Of a DNA stretch of 29,317 nt, positions 15,671 through 22,294 are shown one piece after another. Every line of letters starts with the position of its first letter. Position 1 is the first letter of the stretch. The stretch covers positions 1 to 29,317 of the forward strand of contig UQZL01000026.1 of the NCBI GenBank assembly GCA_900545605.1, in the 5' to 3' direction. This DNA is from an uncultured Collinsella sp. (GTDB lineage: Bacteria; Actinomycetota; Coriobacteriia; Coriobacteriales; Coriobacteriaceae). The notes under the pieces are model-generated. The model was not told where the DNA came from. It did not search any database and saw nothing but the letters and a program-made list of their open reading frames with translations. The translations under genes and the position numbers were made by a program.

Positions 15671-17041
15671 TTACAGACCAAGCGACCATTTCCATGCGGG
15701 AATAACCTCGATGACGCCATGCTCCGTTTTGATCTGGGTCGCCTCGCGCAGCGTGATGATATTGGCATCCTTGATACCGGTTTTTACCATAGCAACCTCA
15801 AGGGAACCAACTTCACGCCTGCGCGTTTTCTCTGCCGTCATATCGACTGTCACCTGGTAAAGCGCGTATGGTTCCGATGCCAAAGCGTCGCCGACCAAGA
15901 AATCAACTTTTTCTCGTGCTTGCGTTGGAGCCGTAAATGAAGTCACCGTTTCCAACCGGCCGTTTGCCGTACGGCGCATGAGTTCAGCATAAATCGCAGT
16001 CTCCAAACGCTTTCCTATATCCTGCTGATTAGCACGCGATGTTGCATATGCCATCCCCTGGTCGACGGCATAGACCTTGTCTGTTGTCGTTGTCTTAGGA
16101 GCCAAAGAAGTTGAATACTCCGGAAGTAATCCAATGAGATGAGCCTGCTGGAATAAACGAACGAGTTCGTTTATTTTTTCCCATGACGCTCGATATCCGA
16201 CAGACTTTAAGGCTTCCAACAAACTGTTAACCGAAAGGTCGCAACCCGTGTTTCGAAGGCAGAAGAGCCCTACTTGGTTGGCAAGAGCGATATCCGTGCG
16301 CCCGCTCCGCTCGAGAATGTCTCGTGCAACAACATCTCGCAAATAGGCTTGAAGCATCTGAATACGTGAACCGGCATCAAGCTCCTGAACCCCAGGAAAG
16401 CCACCCTCTATGAGATAACGGTCATATGCCGATTCCAGAACAGTTCGCCGCTGCGGAGAAACAGCTGGAGCCCCAGCACTAGTAGACATATCCGGCGTTT
16501 CAATGTGATGAAACGCACAATACTCGCGGAATGAAAGCGGATGCATAGCGTGCTCTTGCGAGCGACCGCGAAACTGCGTCGCTATTTCATCGGCAGATAG
16601 TTTTGAGGACGATCCGGTGATAACAAGCGTTACGCTCTCGTGCTCCGCCAAACGCTGACAAACGCCCTGCCAGCCATCGGTCTCCTGCACCTCATCCAGA
16701 AAGAGATAACAGCCTTTCGTTCGCGCTGAGGGAACCTGCCGCCAATACTCTTCCAAAATGTCGCTCATGAGCGTGTCCGGCGCCGGTCGAAGACGGTCAT
16801 CAGCAAAATTGAAATAGAAGATACGCTCGGCATCGACACCGCGATCGATAAGGCGACGAATCCATTGAAACGCATAGAACGTTTTGCCGCAGCGCCTGAT
16901 ACCCGTGATGATATGGACAAGATTGAACGGCTTTGGCTCAGGAAGATCACTGATGGCATCGTCTCGATGCACGACGTGAGGAATCTCAAAGGAACGGGCC
17001 TCGGCAACAATCTCTGCAATACCCAACGCTGTAGGCGCCAT
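15671..17041 (-). CDS. AAA_14/DUF4143 ATPase
   Basis: This 456-aa protein has an N-terminal P-loop ATPase domain and a C-terminal DUF4143 domain with a nuclease-like fold. Walker A is GIRRCGKT (residues 47-54), Walker B is CYLFLDEVQE, and ITGSSSKL is the sensor region. FRGRSQEHAMHPLSFREY and YLIEGGFPGV are standard in the family; a VDFLV motif near residue 383 lies in the DUF4143 part. Function is poorly known; members are common, variable accessory genes in gut bacteria. AAAGGAG precedes the start. Two palindromic repeats overlap the promoter, suggesting autoregulation. It stands alone beside a tRNA scar and several hairpins, which suits acquired DNA. Confidence 0.9.
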   Translation of the reverse strand: MAPTALGIAEIVAEARSFEIPHVVHRDDAISDLPEPKPFNLVHIITGIRRCGKTFYAFQWIRRLIDRGVDAERIFYFNFADDRLRPAPDTLMSDILEEYWRQVPSARTKGCYLFLDEVQETDGWQGVCQRLAEHESVTLVITGSSSKLSADEIATQFRGRSQEHAMHPLSFREYCAFHHIETPDMSTSAGAPAVSPQRRTVLESAYDRYLIEGGFPGVQELDAGSRIQMLQAYLRDVVARDILERSGRTDIALANQVGLFCLRNTGCDLSVNSLLEALKSVGYRASWEKINELVRLFQQAHLIGLLPEYSTSLAPKTTTTDKVYAVDQGMAYATSRANQQDIGKRLETAIYAELMRRTANGRLETVTSFTAPTQAREKVDFLVGDALASEPYALYQVTVDMTAEKTRRREVGSLEVAMVKTGIKDANIITLREATQIKTEHGVIEVIPAWKWSLGL

Positions 17042-17064
17042 AATGCTCTCCTTTCAACATCTTG

Positions 17065-17130
17065 AGTATATAACTTCTCGTCCTACAAGAGAAGTTTCAG
17101 CTACAACTTCTCGTCCTACACTAGAAGTTT
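17065..17130 (-). promoter_or_regulatory. Promoter and two palindromic operators of the AAA_14 gene
   Basis: Two 26-bp copies at 17072-17097 and 17105-17130 share AACTTCTCGTCCTACA and end in AGAAGTTT, each with inverted AACTTCT/AGAAGTT arms, 33 bp apart (about three helical turns). TATACT at 17065-17070 on the minus strand is a good -10 just below the proximal copy. This is the layout of a cooperative repressor site. Confidence 0.6.
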
Positions 17131-17167
17131 GAGGTAGATTTTCAGGCATGTCCCAAAAATCTACCTC
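17131..17167. repeat. Inverted repeat
   Basis: GAGGTAGATTTT (17131-17142) and AAAATCTACCTC (17156-17167) are perfect 12-bp arms around a 13-base loop, directly next to the operator repeats. It could be a terminator whose U-run lies in the stem, or the end of a small element. Confidence 0.55.
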
Positions 17168-17304
17168 CAAAAGATAGGCGCCCCAGGCCCGTTAGGACCA
17201 AGAGCGCCTTACATCTAGAAATCATCAGCCCAGTTCCGAAAAGCGAGCCGCTTGCGACAACCAAGTAGCCACAGGCCCCGGGAGAGCGGGGGCACCGGCT
17301 TAGG

Positions 17305-17337
17305 TTTATCGCGAGTTCCGCACGAACAGGAGGCCAC
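17305..17337 (-). repeat. Copy 1 of a 33-bp dispersed repeat
   Basis: TTTATCGCGAGTTCCGCACG at 17305-17324 is identical to 22178-22197; over 33 bp the two copies agree at 30 positions. Both lie downstream of a minus-strand gene (the Toprim gene here, tsaD there), in the same orientation. Apart from the listed hairpins and repeats, 17168-17505 holds no gene I can support. Confidence 0.65.
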
Positions 17338-17362
17338 TAGCCCCGATGTTTTGGACGTGACA

Positions 17363-17468
17363 GCGAGAGGGGCCCTGGCATGGCAAGGTGACGTGAAACA
17401 AGGCGGCGCCGACCTTCTGGTCGCGCCGCCGAAGTTGAACGTCAGATTGCCGTGCCAGGGCCCCTCGC
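17363..17468. other. Long nested hairpin, possible structured RNA
   Basis: The outer arms 17363-17386 and 17447-17468 (GGGGCCCTGGCA and TGCCAGGGCCCC at the core) pair almost fully. TGACGT/ACGTCA pair inside them (17389-17394 and 17439-17444), and GGCGGCGCCGACC with GGTCGCGCCGCC close a TTCT loop (17402-17430). The whole 106 bases can fold into one rod. It lies just beyond the stop of the Toprim gene. Strand and function are unknown. Confidence 0.6.
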
Positions 17469-17481
17469 AGCGTCGAGAGGA

Positions 17482-17503
17482 CCGCCGTTCGGTAGAACGG
17501 CGG
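17482..17503 (-). terminator. Hairpin at the end of the Toprim gene
   Basis: CCGCCGTTC-GGTA-GAACGGCGG, a perfect 9-bp stem, begins three bases past the stop codon. No U-run follows, so termination may need the next, longer hairpin. Confidence 0.45.
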
Positions 17504-17505
17504 AA

Positions 17506-19698
17506 CTAATTGTTCAGCATGCGGTCGAAGCTTCCCGAGTCGCCATCCCGATAGTCGGCGGTCATCAGAATCTCCTGTGGAATGCGTCCGCCCTCGCGCA
17601 GCACGTTGCGGAACTGCACGCGCGTGACCATGGGCAGATCCTTGATCGTCGCCGCCAGGTTCTGCGGCACACCCTGGTTGGCAGCTGCGGGTTCGCACTC
17701 TCCGCCGGCCTTCACGCGACGCTTGTGCTCGGCAAGCATGGCGCGATACATACCGGCATGCAGGCGAATCTCTACCACATTGGCGTTACGGGTCTGCTCG
17801 ACAATGCGCGCACCCTCTCGGTCGATGTCGCCCACGTAGTAGACATAGTTAAAGCGATAGCCGATCTCGGCCAGATAATCATCCAGTGCGTGCGAAACGC
17901 TCGCCTTGCAGCCACCGCCAAAGATCACGCCGCCCACCTTGGTGCCAAAAAGCTTGGCGTGCTTGCGGCCGCGCAGGAGCTTGACGATTTCGTCATAGGT
18001 GTCTAGGTTCTCGACCATAATGAACGGCTTGTCGGCGCCCAGCGTAAAGAAACCCGTAAAGTGCACGGGGCGGTTGGGGGCGACCTTAATCGCCTGCATG
18101 CTGATACCTTTTTCGGTCATACGCCGAATCAGGCGCTCGCCGTGCTTGCCGTCAAAGGCCTTCTCATCGTTAAAAATCTGGTAGGCGCGCTGGCGACGCG
18201 AAGCGACCGGCGTGTCGGCACCGCGATTCTGCTCAATCCAAGCCTGGATGATCGCAATTTCCTCGGCAATCTTGCGGTTGGACATCTCGTTGTGCTGAGT
18301 GCGCTGCGGAGCCTTTTTGCCGTCCTTGCCCTCGACCTTAACAATTTGAGTCTGCTGCTCCTTAATCTTGGAGAGCGCCATTGGCGTAGGAACGACCTTG
18401 AGCAGCTGCCTGCCCAGGACACGTGCCAGAGCAAACGCCGAAACCTCGCCATGAGCGGGCGGCTCAGGCTGCTGGGCGGCCGCAACGTTTGCAGTCGGTT
18501 TGGGCTGAGCCTGGGATTTGCGCTTGGAATCTGCCTGAGCTTTGCGCTCTTGCTTTGGCGCGGACGAGCTCTTTTGCGAACGTTCGGGCTTGTCCCCCTT
18601 CGCCGGCTGGCGCTTGGGCTGCTCCGCCGGGGCCTCAGCCTTCGCATCCTTGCTTTGCGTCGCTGCCTTCTCGGCCGCAGCCTCGGCATTTGAGCCACGA
18701 CCGCCGCGGTGACGACGGCGGCGGGGCTTGCTCGAGGCGCTCTCCCCCGCCTGCTTATCGGCGGACTGTTGAGCTTTGACCTCGGTGCCAGCCGCAGACT
18801 GCGACTCGGAAGGCTGCTGCTCGCGAGCCGCCGGCTCAACGGTTTTCTCGGTTTGTTCGGTCTTCTTGGTCTGAGTGGTCGAAGCCGGCTCGCTCTTCTC
18901 CTGACGCCTTACGGGATACGCGCGCCCCGCAAAACCACGTCCGGGACGACACGAACCCGGAGCCTTCTTGGCAGACTCCTCAACATCGTCTGCAACCTCA
19001 GAAGACTCTTCAGCCTCACGCGCGGCATCCTGCTGTGCAGCCTTAAAGTGAGCACCGCGACGGCGCTTGGGCTCTTGGGCCTCCACGGGCTTTTGCTCCT
19101 TCGTGGGCTTCTGCGACTCGGCAGCAGCCTCGGTCTCAACAGTCTCGGCATCCGTCTCACCCTTTTGAGCAACGGCGCGACGGAAGCGCTCCTGCTGGGC
19201 GCGGCGCTGCGCATCGCGCTTGCCACCCCCGCCAAAACCGCCGCGTCCTGCCTTGGCCGTAAAGGCACGCACGACGTTCTCATCGAGCAACTCATCGGTA
19301 TCGACATGCTCACGCGGAGCAACTTCTTCCACAGCAGGCACGTCAGCGGAATCCTCGACGACAAAATCTTCGACGGACTCGGCAGGCTGCTCCTGGACAT
19401 CGCGGATCTCGGCATTGATGGTATAGAACGCCGGGCGCCCGTTAATGCCGCTACCCTCGATCTTTGTCACGATATTTGCCGCGATAAGCTCATCGCGCAT
19501 CGCCTTGGTATCGCACTCCTTATCCACGGAGCGGAAGATTTGCGCCAGGGCGCTCGACTTAATCTTGAGTGCCTTGCGGCAGAGCAGGTCGTAGGCGACG
19601 AGCTTCGCCCGCTCGGCAGAAAGCGATGTCTGACTGCTCAGACGCTCGGCCAGGGCATCGACATTGTTCTGATTATCGGAATATACCGTCTTGGCCAC
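17506..19698 (-). CDS. Large protein with JetD/DUF2220-like Toprim C-terminus
   Basis: The 730-aa protein begins at GTG 19698 (AAAGGGG just upstream; earlier ATGs lack a site). Residues 10-105 look like a helical winged-helix domain ending in GRPAFYTIN. Residues 105-430 are low-complexity, rich in Ala, Glu, Gln and Lys, with Arg clusters (KRRRGAHF, KPRRRRHRGGRG), probably disordered and nucleic-acid binding. Residues 440-730 include PFIMVENLDTYDEI with Glu563, GGVIFGGGCKASVSHAL, and YYVGDIDREG with Asp624 and Asp626. This Glu...DxD set is the Toprim pattern and the context resembles the JetD nuclease of Wadjet systems. No jetA, jetB or jetC homologue is nearby. It is monocistronic, with a terminator for the next gene just upstream. 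A DNA-processing role is inference; RNA binding is an alternative. Confidence 0.6.
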   Translation of the reverse strand: MAKTVYSDNQNNVDALAERLSSQTSLSAERAKLVAYDLLCRKALKIKSSALAQIFRSVDKECDTKAMRDELIAANIVTKIEGSGINGRPAFYTINAEIRDVQEQPAESVEDFVVEDSADVPAVEEVAPREHVDTDELLDENVVRAFTAKAGRGGFGGGGKRDAQRRAQQERFRRAVAQKGETDAETVETEAAAESQKPTKEQKPVEAQEPKRRRGAHFKAAQQDAAREAEESSEVADDVEESAKKAPGSCRPGRGFAGRAYPVRRQEKSEPASTTQTKKTEQTEKTVEPAAREQQPSESQSAAGTEVKAQQSADKQAGESASSKPRRRRHRGGRGSNAEAAAEKAATQSKDAKAEAPAEQPKRQPAKGDKPERSQKSSSAPKQERKAQADSKRKSQAQPKPTANVAAAQQPEPPAHGEVSAFALARVLGRQLLKVVPTPMALSKIKEQQTQIVKVEGKDGKKAPQRTQHNEMSNRKIAEEIAIIQAWIEQNRGADTPVASRRQRAYQIFNDEKAFDGKHGERLIRRMTEKGISMQAIKVAPNRPVHFTGFFTLGADKPFIMVENLDTYDEIVKLLRGRKHAKLFGTKVGGVIFGGGCKASVSHALDDYLAEIGYRFNYVYYVGDIDREGARIVEQTRNANVVEIRLHAGMYRAMLAEHKRRVKAGGECEPAAANQGVPQNLAATIKDLPMVTRVQFRNVLREGGRIPQEILMTADYRDGDSGSFDRMLNN

Positions 19699-19807
19699 GG
19701 GGCCCCTTTCATATGCACACATATACGTCCATATGGTACAACGCGCGCGCCCGTCCACGCAAAACATCTGCGAGAACACCCCTGGCATCGCCCGTCTTCA
19801 CAAGAAA

Positions 19808-19843
19808 AAAGACCGGGCCCGCGTTCTGCGGACCCGGTCTTTC
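19808..19843 (-). terminator. Terminator after cstA
   Basis: AAAGACCGGGCCCG pairs with CGGACCCGGTCTTT (one C-A mismatch); on the minus strand it runs into TTTTTTCTTG. It ends the cstA transcript 39 bp after the stop. Confidence 0.9.
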
Positions 19844-19881
19844 CGAGTCATAGAGATGGAGGATTCAATCCGTCCGATCGA

Positions 19882-21771
19882 TTAAGCCTGGGCGGCCTCG
19901 GCGTCGGCAGGAGCCTCAGCGGCAGCAGCGCGACCATACTCGGCCTTGCCCATCTCGGACCACTCGGGCTCCTCGTCGGGCATGGAACCGGCCTCCTTGC
20001 CGAAGAACTCCTTGAGGCAGTTGACGGCAACGATGAGGCCCAGGACCATCAGCAGGACGGCAAAGACGAGCTGCAGGCCCTTGGTGGCGGCGACGGAGAC
20101 GGCAGCCGTGGTGGCGGTAGCCGGGATGGTGCCGAAGAAGCCGTAGGCCTGGACGGCGGTCATGCAGCCCATGGCGCTCTGGACCAGCGAGGTGAAGGTG
20201 CAGCAGAGCAGGAAGGCGACGGGCACGTAGAGCATCCAACCCTTGCGACCGGTGCACTTGCAGAACACAGCGAGGGTGATCGTGGTCATACCACCAAGCA
20301 GCTGGTTGGAAGCACCAAAGAGCGGCCAGATGTTGGCATAGCCACCAAAGGCGAGGGCGAGACCGGGAAGCAGGGTGACGACCGTGGCGAACCAGGGGTT
20401 GCCGAGAACCTTCATGTAGCCGGCCTTGGAGTCGATTGCCAGGGCGTCGTTGGTCTGGGCAAAGAACTCGGAGAACGAAGTACGGGCGATGCGGGCGACG
20501 GCGTCGAGCGAGGTCAGGGCCAGAGCAGAGACGTTCATGGTCATGAAGACGGTAGCGAGCGTGCCGTCAACGCCGAAGGCCTGCATACCGCGGGAGATAC
20601 CAGCGGCGAAGATCTGGAACGGCGTGGAAGCGACACCGGCGTTGAGGGCACCGGTGCCGGCGGTGTTCATGTCGGAGAACATGATGCCGGCGACGATGAT
20701 GGCGAGGATGCCGACGAAGGACTCGACGATCATGGCGCCGTAGCCAACCTTGACGGCGTCCTGCTCCTTCTCGACCTGCTTAGAGGAGGTACCGGAAGAA
20801 ACGAGGCTGTGGAAACCGGAGAGAGCGCCGCAGGCAACGGAGACAAACAGGACCGGGAACATCATGCCGGAGGCAGTGGAGAAGCCGGTGAAGACCGGGG
20901 CGGTCATCGTAGCCTGGCCGTTAACGCCCAGGACGACGATGCCGAGGACGGCGCAGACGATCATGACGATCATCATGATCGAGGTGAGGTAGTCACGCGG
21001 GGTCTTGAGCATCTGGATGGGCATGGCGCCAGCGAAGACCAGGTAGACCATAACGACGGCGAACCACTGGAACTTGTCCAGGTAGACCGGGAACTGCATA
21101 CCGACGGCGAACATGAGAACCATGAGAACCACGCCGGTGACGAACTCGGCAGCGCCGGTGAGGTTGAACTTCTTCTGGGCCCAACCAAAGGCGATAGCGA
21201 CGAAAGTGAACAGGATGGAGATGGTACCAGCGCAGCCGGCGGCATAGGACTTGGTGAAGTCGATGGCACCGGTAGCAGCGCCAGAAGCGTCAACGGCCGG
21301 GGTGAACATGAACGTCTTGCAGACCATGTCGGTGAAGGCAGCGATGACAATGATGCAGAACAGCCAGCAGAACAGCAGGAACAGGCGACGGCCGGTCTTG
21401 CCGATGTACTTCTCGATGAGCTGAGCCAGCGACTTGCCGTTGTTCTTCATCGAGGCGTACAGGGCGCCGAAGTCGTGTACGGCGCCGAAGAAGATGCCGC
21501 CGACGAGAACCCAGAGCACGACGGGCAGCCAGCCAAAAGCCATGGCGACGATCGTACCCGTGACAGGGCCAGCACCGCAGATCGAGCTGAACTGGTGCGA
21601 GAACGCGGTGAAGGCAGAGACGGGCGAGAAGCTCTTGCCGTCCTTCATGCGCTTGGCCGGCGTGAGGGCCTCTTTGTCAACGCCCCACTTGTTGGCCAGC
21701 CAGCGGCCGTAGCCCAGATAGCCGCAGGCGAGCACCGCCGCAGCCACAACCATGAGCAAAACTCCGTTCAT
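19882..21771 (-). CDS. cstA: CstA-family carbon starvation carrier
   Basis: This is a 629-aa polytopic membrane protein of the CstA/BtsT family, whose members import pyruvate or peptides with protons. Recognisable blocks are PVSAFTAFSHQFSSICGAGPVTG, GGIFFGAVHDFGALYASMKN, GALSGFHSLVSSGTSSKQ and LFGASNQLLGGMT. The C-terminal tail after the last span is Ala/Glu-rich. It is near the usual 600-700 residues and shows no break. AGAGGAGGAAATGTA before the ATG gives a strong ribosome binding site. It stands alone, with its own promoter, a palindrome in the promoter, and a 235-base leader containing a short Ile/Val-rich peptide and a terminator. Regulation by amino acid supply is therefore likely. Whether it carries pyruvate or peptides cannot be told from sequence alone. 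Confidence 0.94.
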   Translation of the reverse strand: MNGVLLMVVAAAVLACGYLGYGRWLANKWGVDKEALTPAKRMKDGKSFSPVSAFTAFSHQFSSICGAGPVTGTIVAMAFGWLPVVLWVLVGGIFFGAVHDFGALYASMKNNGKSLAQLIEKYIGKTGRRLFLLFCWLFCIIVIAAFTDMVCKTFMFTPAVDASGAATGAIDFTKSYAAGCAGTISILFTFVAIAFGWAQKKFNLTGAAEFVTGVVLMVLMFAVGMQFPVYLDKFQWFAVVMVYLVFAGAMPIQMLKTPRDYLTSIMMIVMIVCAVLGIVVLGVNGQATMTAPVFTGFSTASGMMFPVLFVSVACGALSGFHSLVSSGTSSKQVEKEQDAVKVGYGAMIVESFVGILAIIVAGIMFSDMNTAGTGALNAGVASTPFQIFAAGISRGMQAFGVDGTLATVFMTMNVSALALTSLDAVARIARTSFSEFFAQTNDALAIDSKAGYMKVLGNPWFATVVTLLPGLALAFGGYANIWPLFGASNQLLGGMTTITLAVFCKCTGRKGWMLYVPVAFLLCCTFTSLVQSAMGCMTAVQAYGFFGTIPATATTAAVSVAATKGLQLVFAVLLMVLGLIVAVNCLKEFFGKEAGSMPDEEPEWSEMGKAEYGRAAAAEAPADAEAAQA

Positions 21772-21804
21772 TACATTTCCTCCTCTAAAAAGAACTTCCT
21801 AGAC

Positions 21805-21845
21805 ATAAAAAATGAGGGCCGTCGGTTGCGCTCGACGGCCCTCAT
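21805..21845 (-). terminator. Attenuator terminator in the cstA leader
   Basis: ATGAGGGCCGTCG (21812-21824) and CGACGGCCCTCAT (21833-21845) form a perfect 13-bp stem with an 8-base loop; on the minus strand it is followed by TTTTTT. It lies upstream of the cstA ribosome binding site, inside the leader, so it can only act as an attenuator or as the end of an upstream transcript; no gene lies upstream on this strand within the leader except the leader peptide. Confidence 0.85.
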
Positions 21846-21857
21846 CTTCATCAGCCG

Positions 21858-21894
21858 CCCGTTATCGTACGGGCTAGCTGTATGTGCTAACCCG
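21858..21894 (-). promoter_or_regulatory. Competing stems of the cstA attenuator
   Basis: On the minus strand CGGGTTAGC pairs with GCTAGCCCG (21870-21894, 9 bp with one G-U). The end of that stem also pairs in CCCGT-ACGATA-ACGGG (21858-21873). The two stems share bases and cannot coexist. The next segment, GGGCGGC, can in turn reach GCCGTC in the terminator's first arm. This is the standard arrangement of alternative RNA folds. Confidence 0.6.
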
Positions 21895-21896
21895 CA

Positions 21897-21941
21897 TCAG
21901 ATAATTACTACGCTGATAATGTTTAGCTGATGCGTGAACAT
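21897..21941 (-). CDS. Branched-chain amino acid-rich leader peptide of cstA
   Basis: A 14-codon reading frame encodes MFTHQLNIISVVII and stops at TGA, just before the competing stems. Seven of 14 residues are Leu, Ile or Val, six of them in the last seven or eight codons, and CTA and GTA codons, which are rare in this GC-rich window, are used. GAAGAGG lies about 11 bases upstream, a rather distant ribosome binding site. An in-frame ATG eight codons earlier would give 22 residues but lacks any site. This is what ilv/leu leader peptides look like: ribosome stalling at the Ile/Val codons would favour the antiterminator. Finding one ahead of cstA is unexpected. Confidence 0.65.
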   Translation of the reverse strand: MFTHQLNIISVVII

Positions 21942-22012
21942 GTCTAAGAAATCCTCTTCAATCATGATGCGAACGATCCGTGCGTGTTCACATCCCCCAG
22001 TGGTTGAAAAGG

Positions 22013-22041
22013 AGTATGAAACTTTAGTTACCTAAAGTCAA
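22013..22041 (-). promoter_or_regulatory. cstA promoter with embedded palindrome
   Basis: On the minus strand TTGACT (22041-22036) and CATACT (22018-22013) are spaced by 17 bp, giving a start near 22006. ACTTTAG-4-CTAAAGT (22021-22038) is a perfect inverted repeat filling the spacer and the end of the -35 box, a likely operator. The 22042-22177 interval shows nothing else I can support. Confidence 0.65.
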
Positions 22042-22177
22042 CGCAAATTTGTAATGAATTTTCAACTTTTTTGGATTTCTCGGTATAAAACGCCACTGAC
22101 CTCGGACTTTACCCCACGACAGTTTTTGCATGAGAGATGCCCCTGAGAGCCGCGGGAGCCGGGCGGCGCATATGAAC

Positions 22178-22210
22178 TTTATCGCGAGTTCCGCACGCAA
22201 AGAAGGCCAC
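22178..22210 (-). repeat. Copy 2 of the 33-bp dispersed repeat
   Basis: This matches 17305-17337 at 30 of 33 positions, with 20 identical bases at its left end. Its right end forms the distal arm of the tsaD terminator hairpin, so the repeat may include a transcript 3' end. Confidence 0.65.
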
Positions 22211-22223
22211 TTAATGTGGCCTT
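22203..22223 (-). terminator. Terminator of the acpS-tsaD operon
   Basis: AAGGCCAC-TTAAT-GTGGCCTT, a perfect 8-bp stem; on the minus strand it is followed by CTTTGCG. It lies 72 bp past the tsaD stop. The U-run is weak. Confidence 0.65.
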
Positions 22224-22294
22224 CGTCTTGCGCAGGACTGTAGAGCAGGAAACCTTATATCCGGCCCCTCCGTCCGGGGACCGCGCCGTACCAG

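Noticed and set aside
17072..17130. A two-repeat CRISPR array
   Set aside because: There are only two copies, the gap is 7 bp rather than a spacer, each unit is palindromic over a promoter, and no cas gene is present.
17506..19698. A Wadjet defence system
   Set aside because: Only a JetD-like C-terminus is present; no SMC, kleisin or MukE-like partner gene lies in the window.
18709..21930. A 1073-codon plus-strand frame across the Toprim gene and cstA
   Set aside because: It runs antisense to two well-supported genes and their terminator, with repetitive Gly/Asp/Glu content typical of a shadow frame.
21805..22010. A T-box riboswitch in the cstA leader
   Set aside because: No T-box core resembling TGGNACCGCG is present; the leader peptide plus alternative stems explain the region better.
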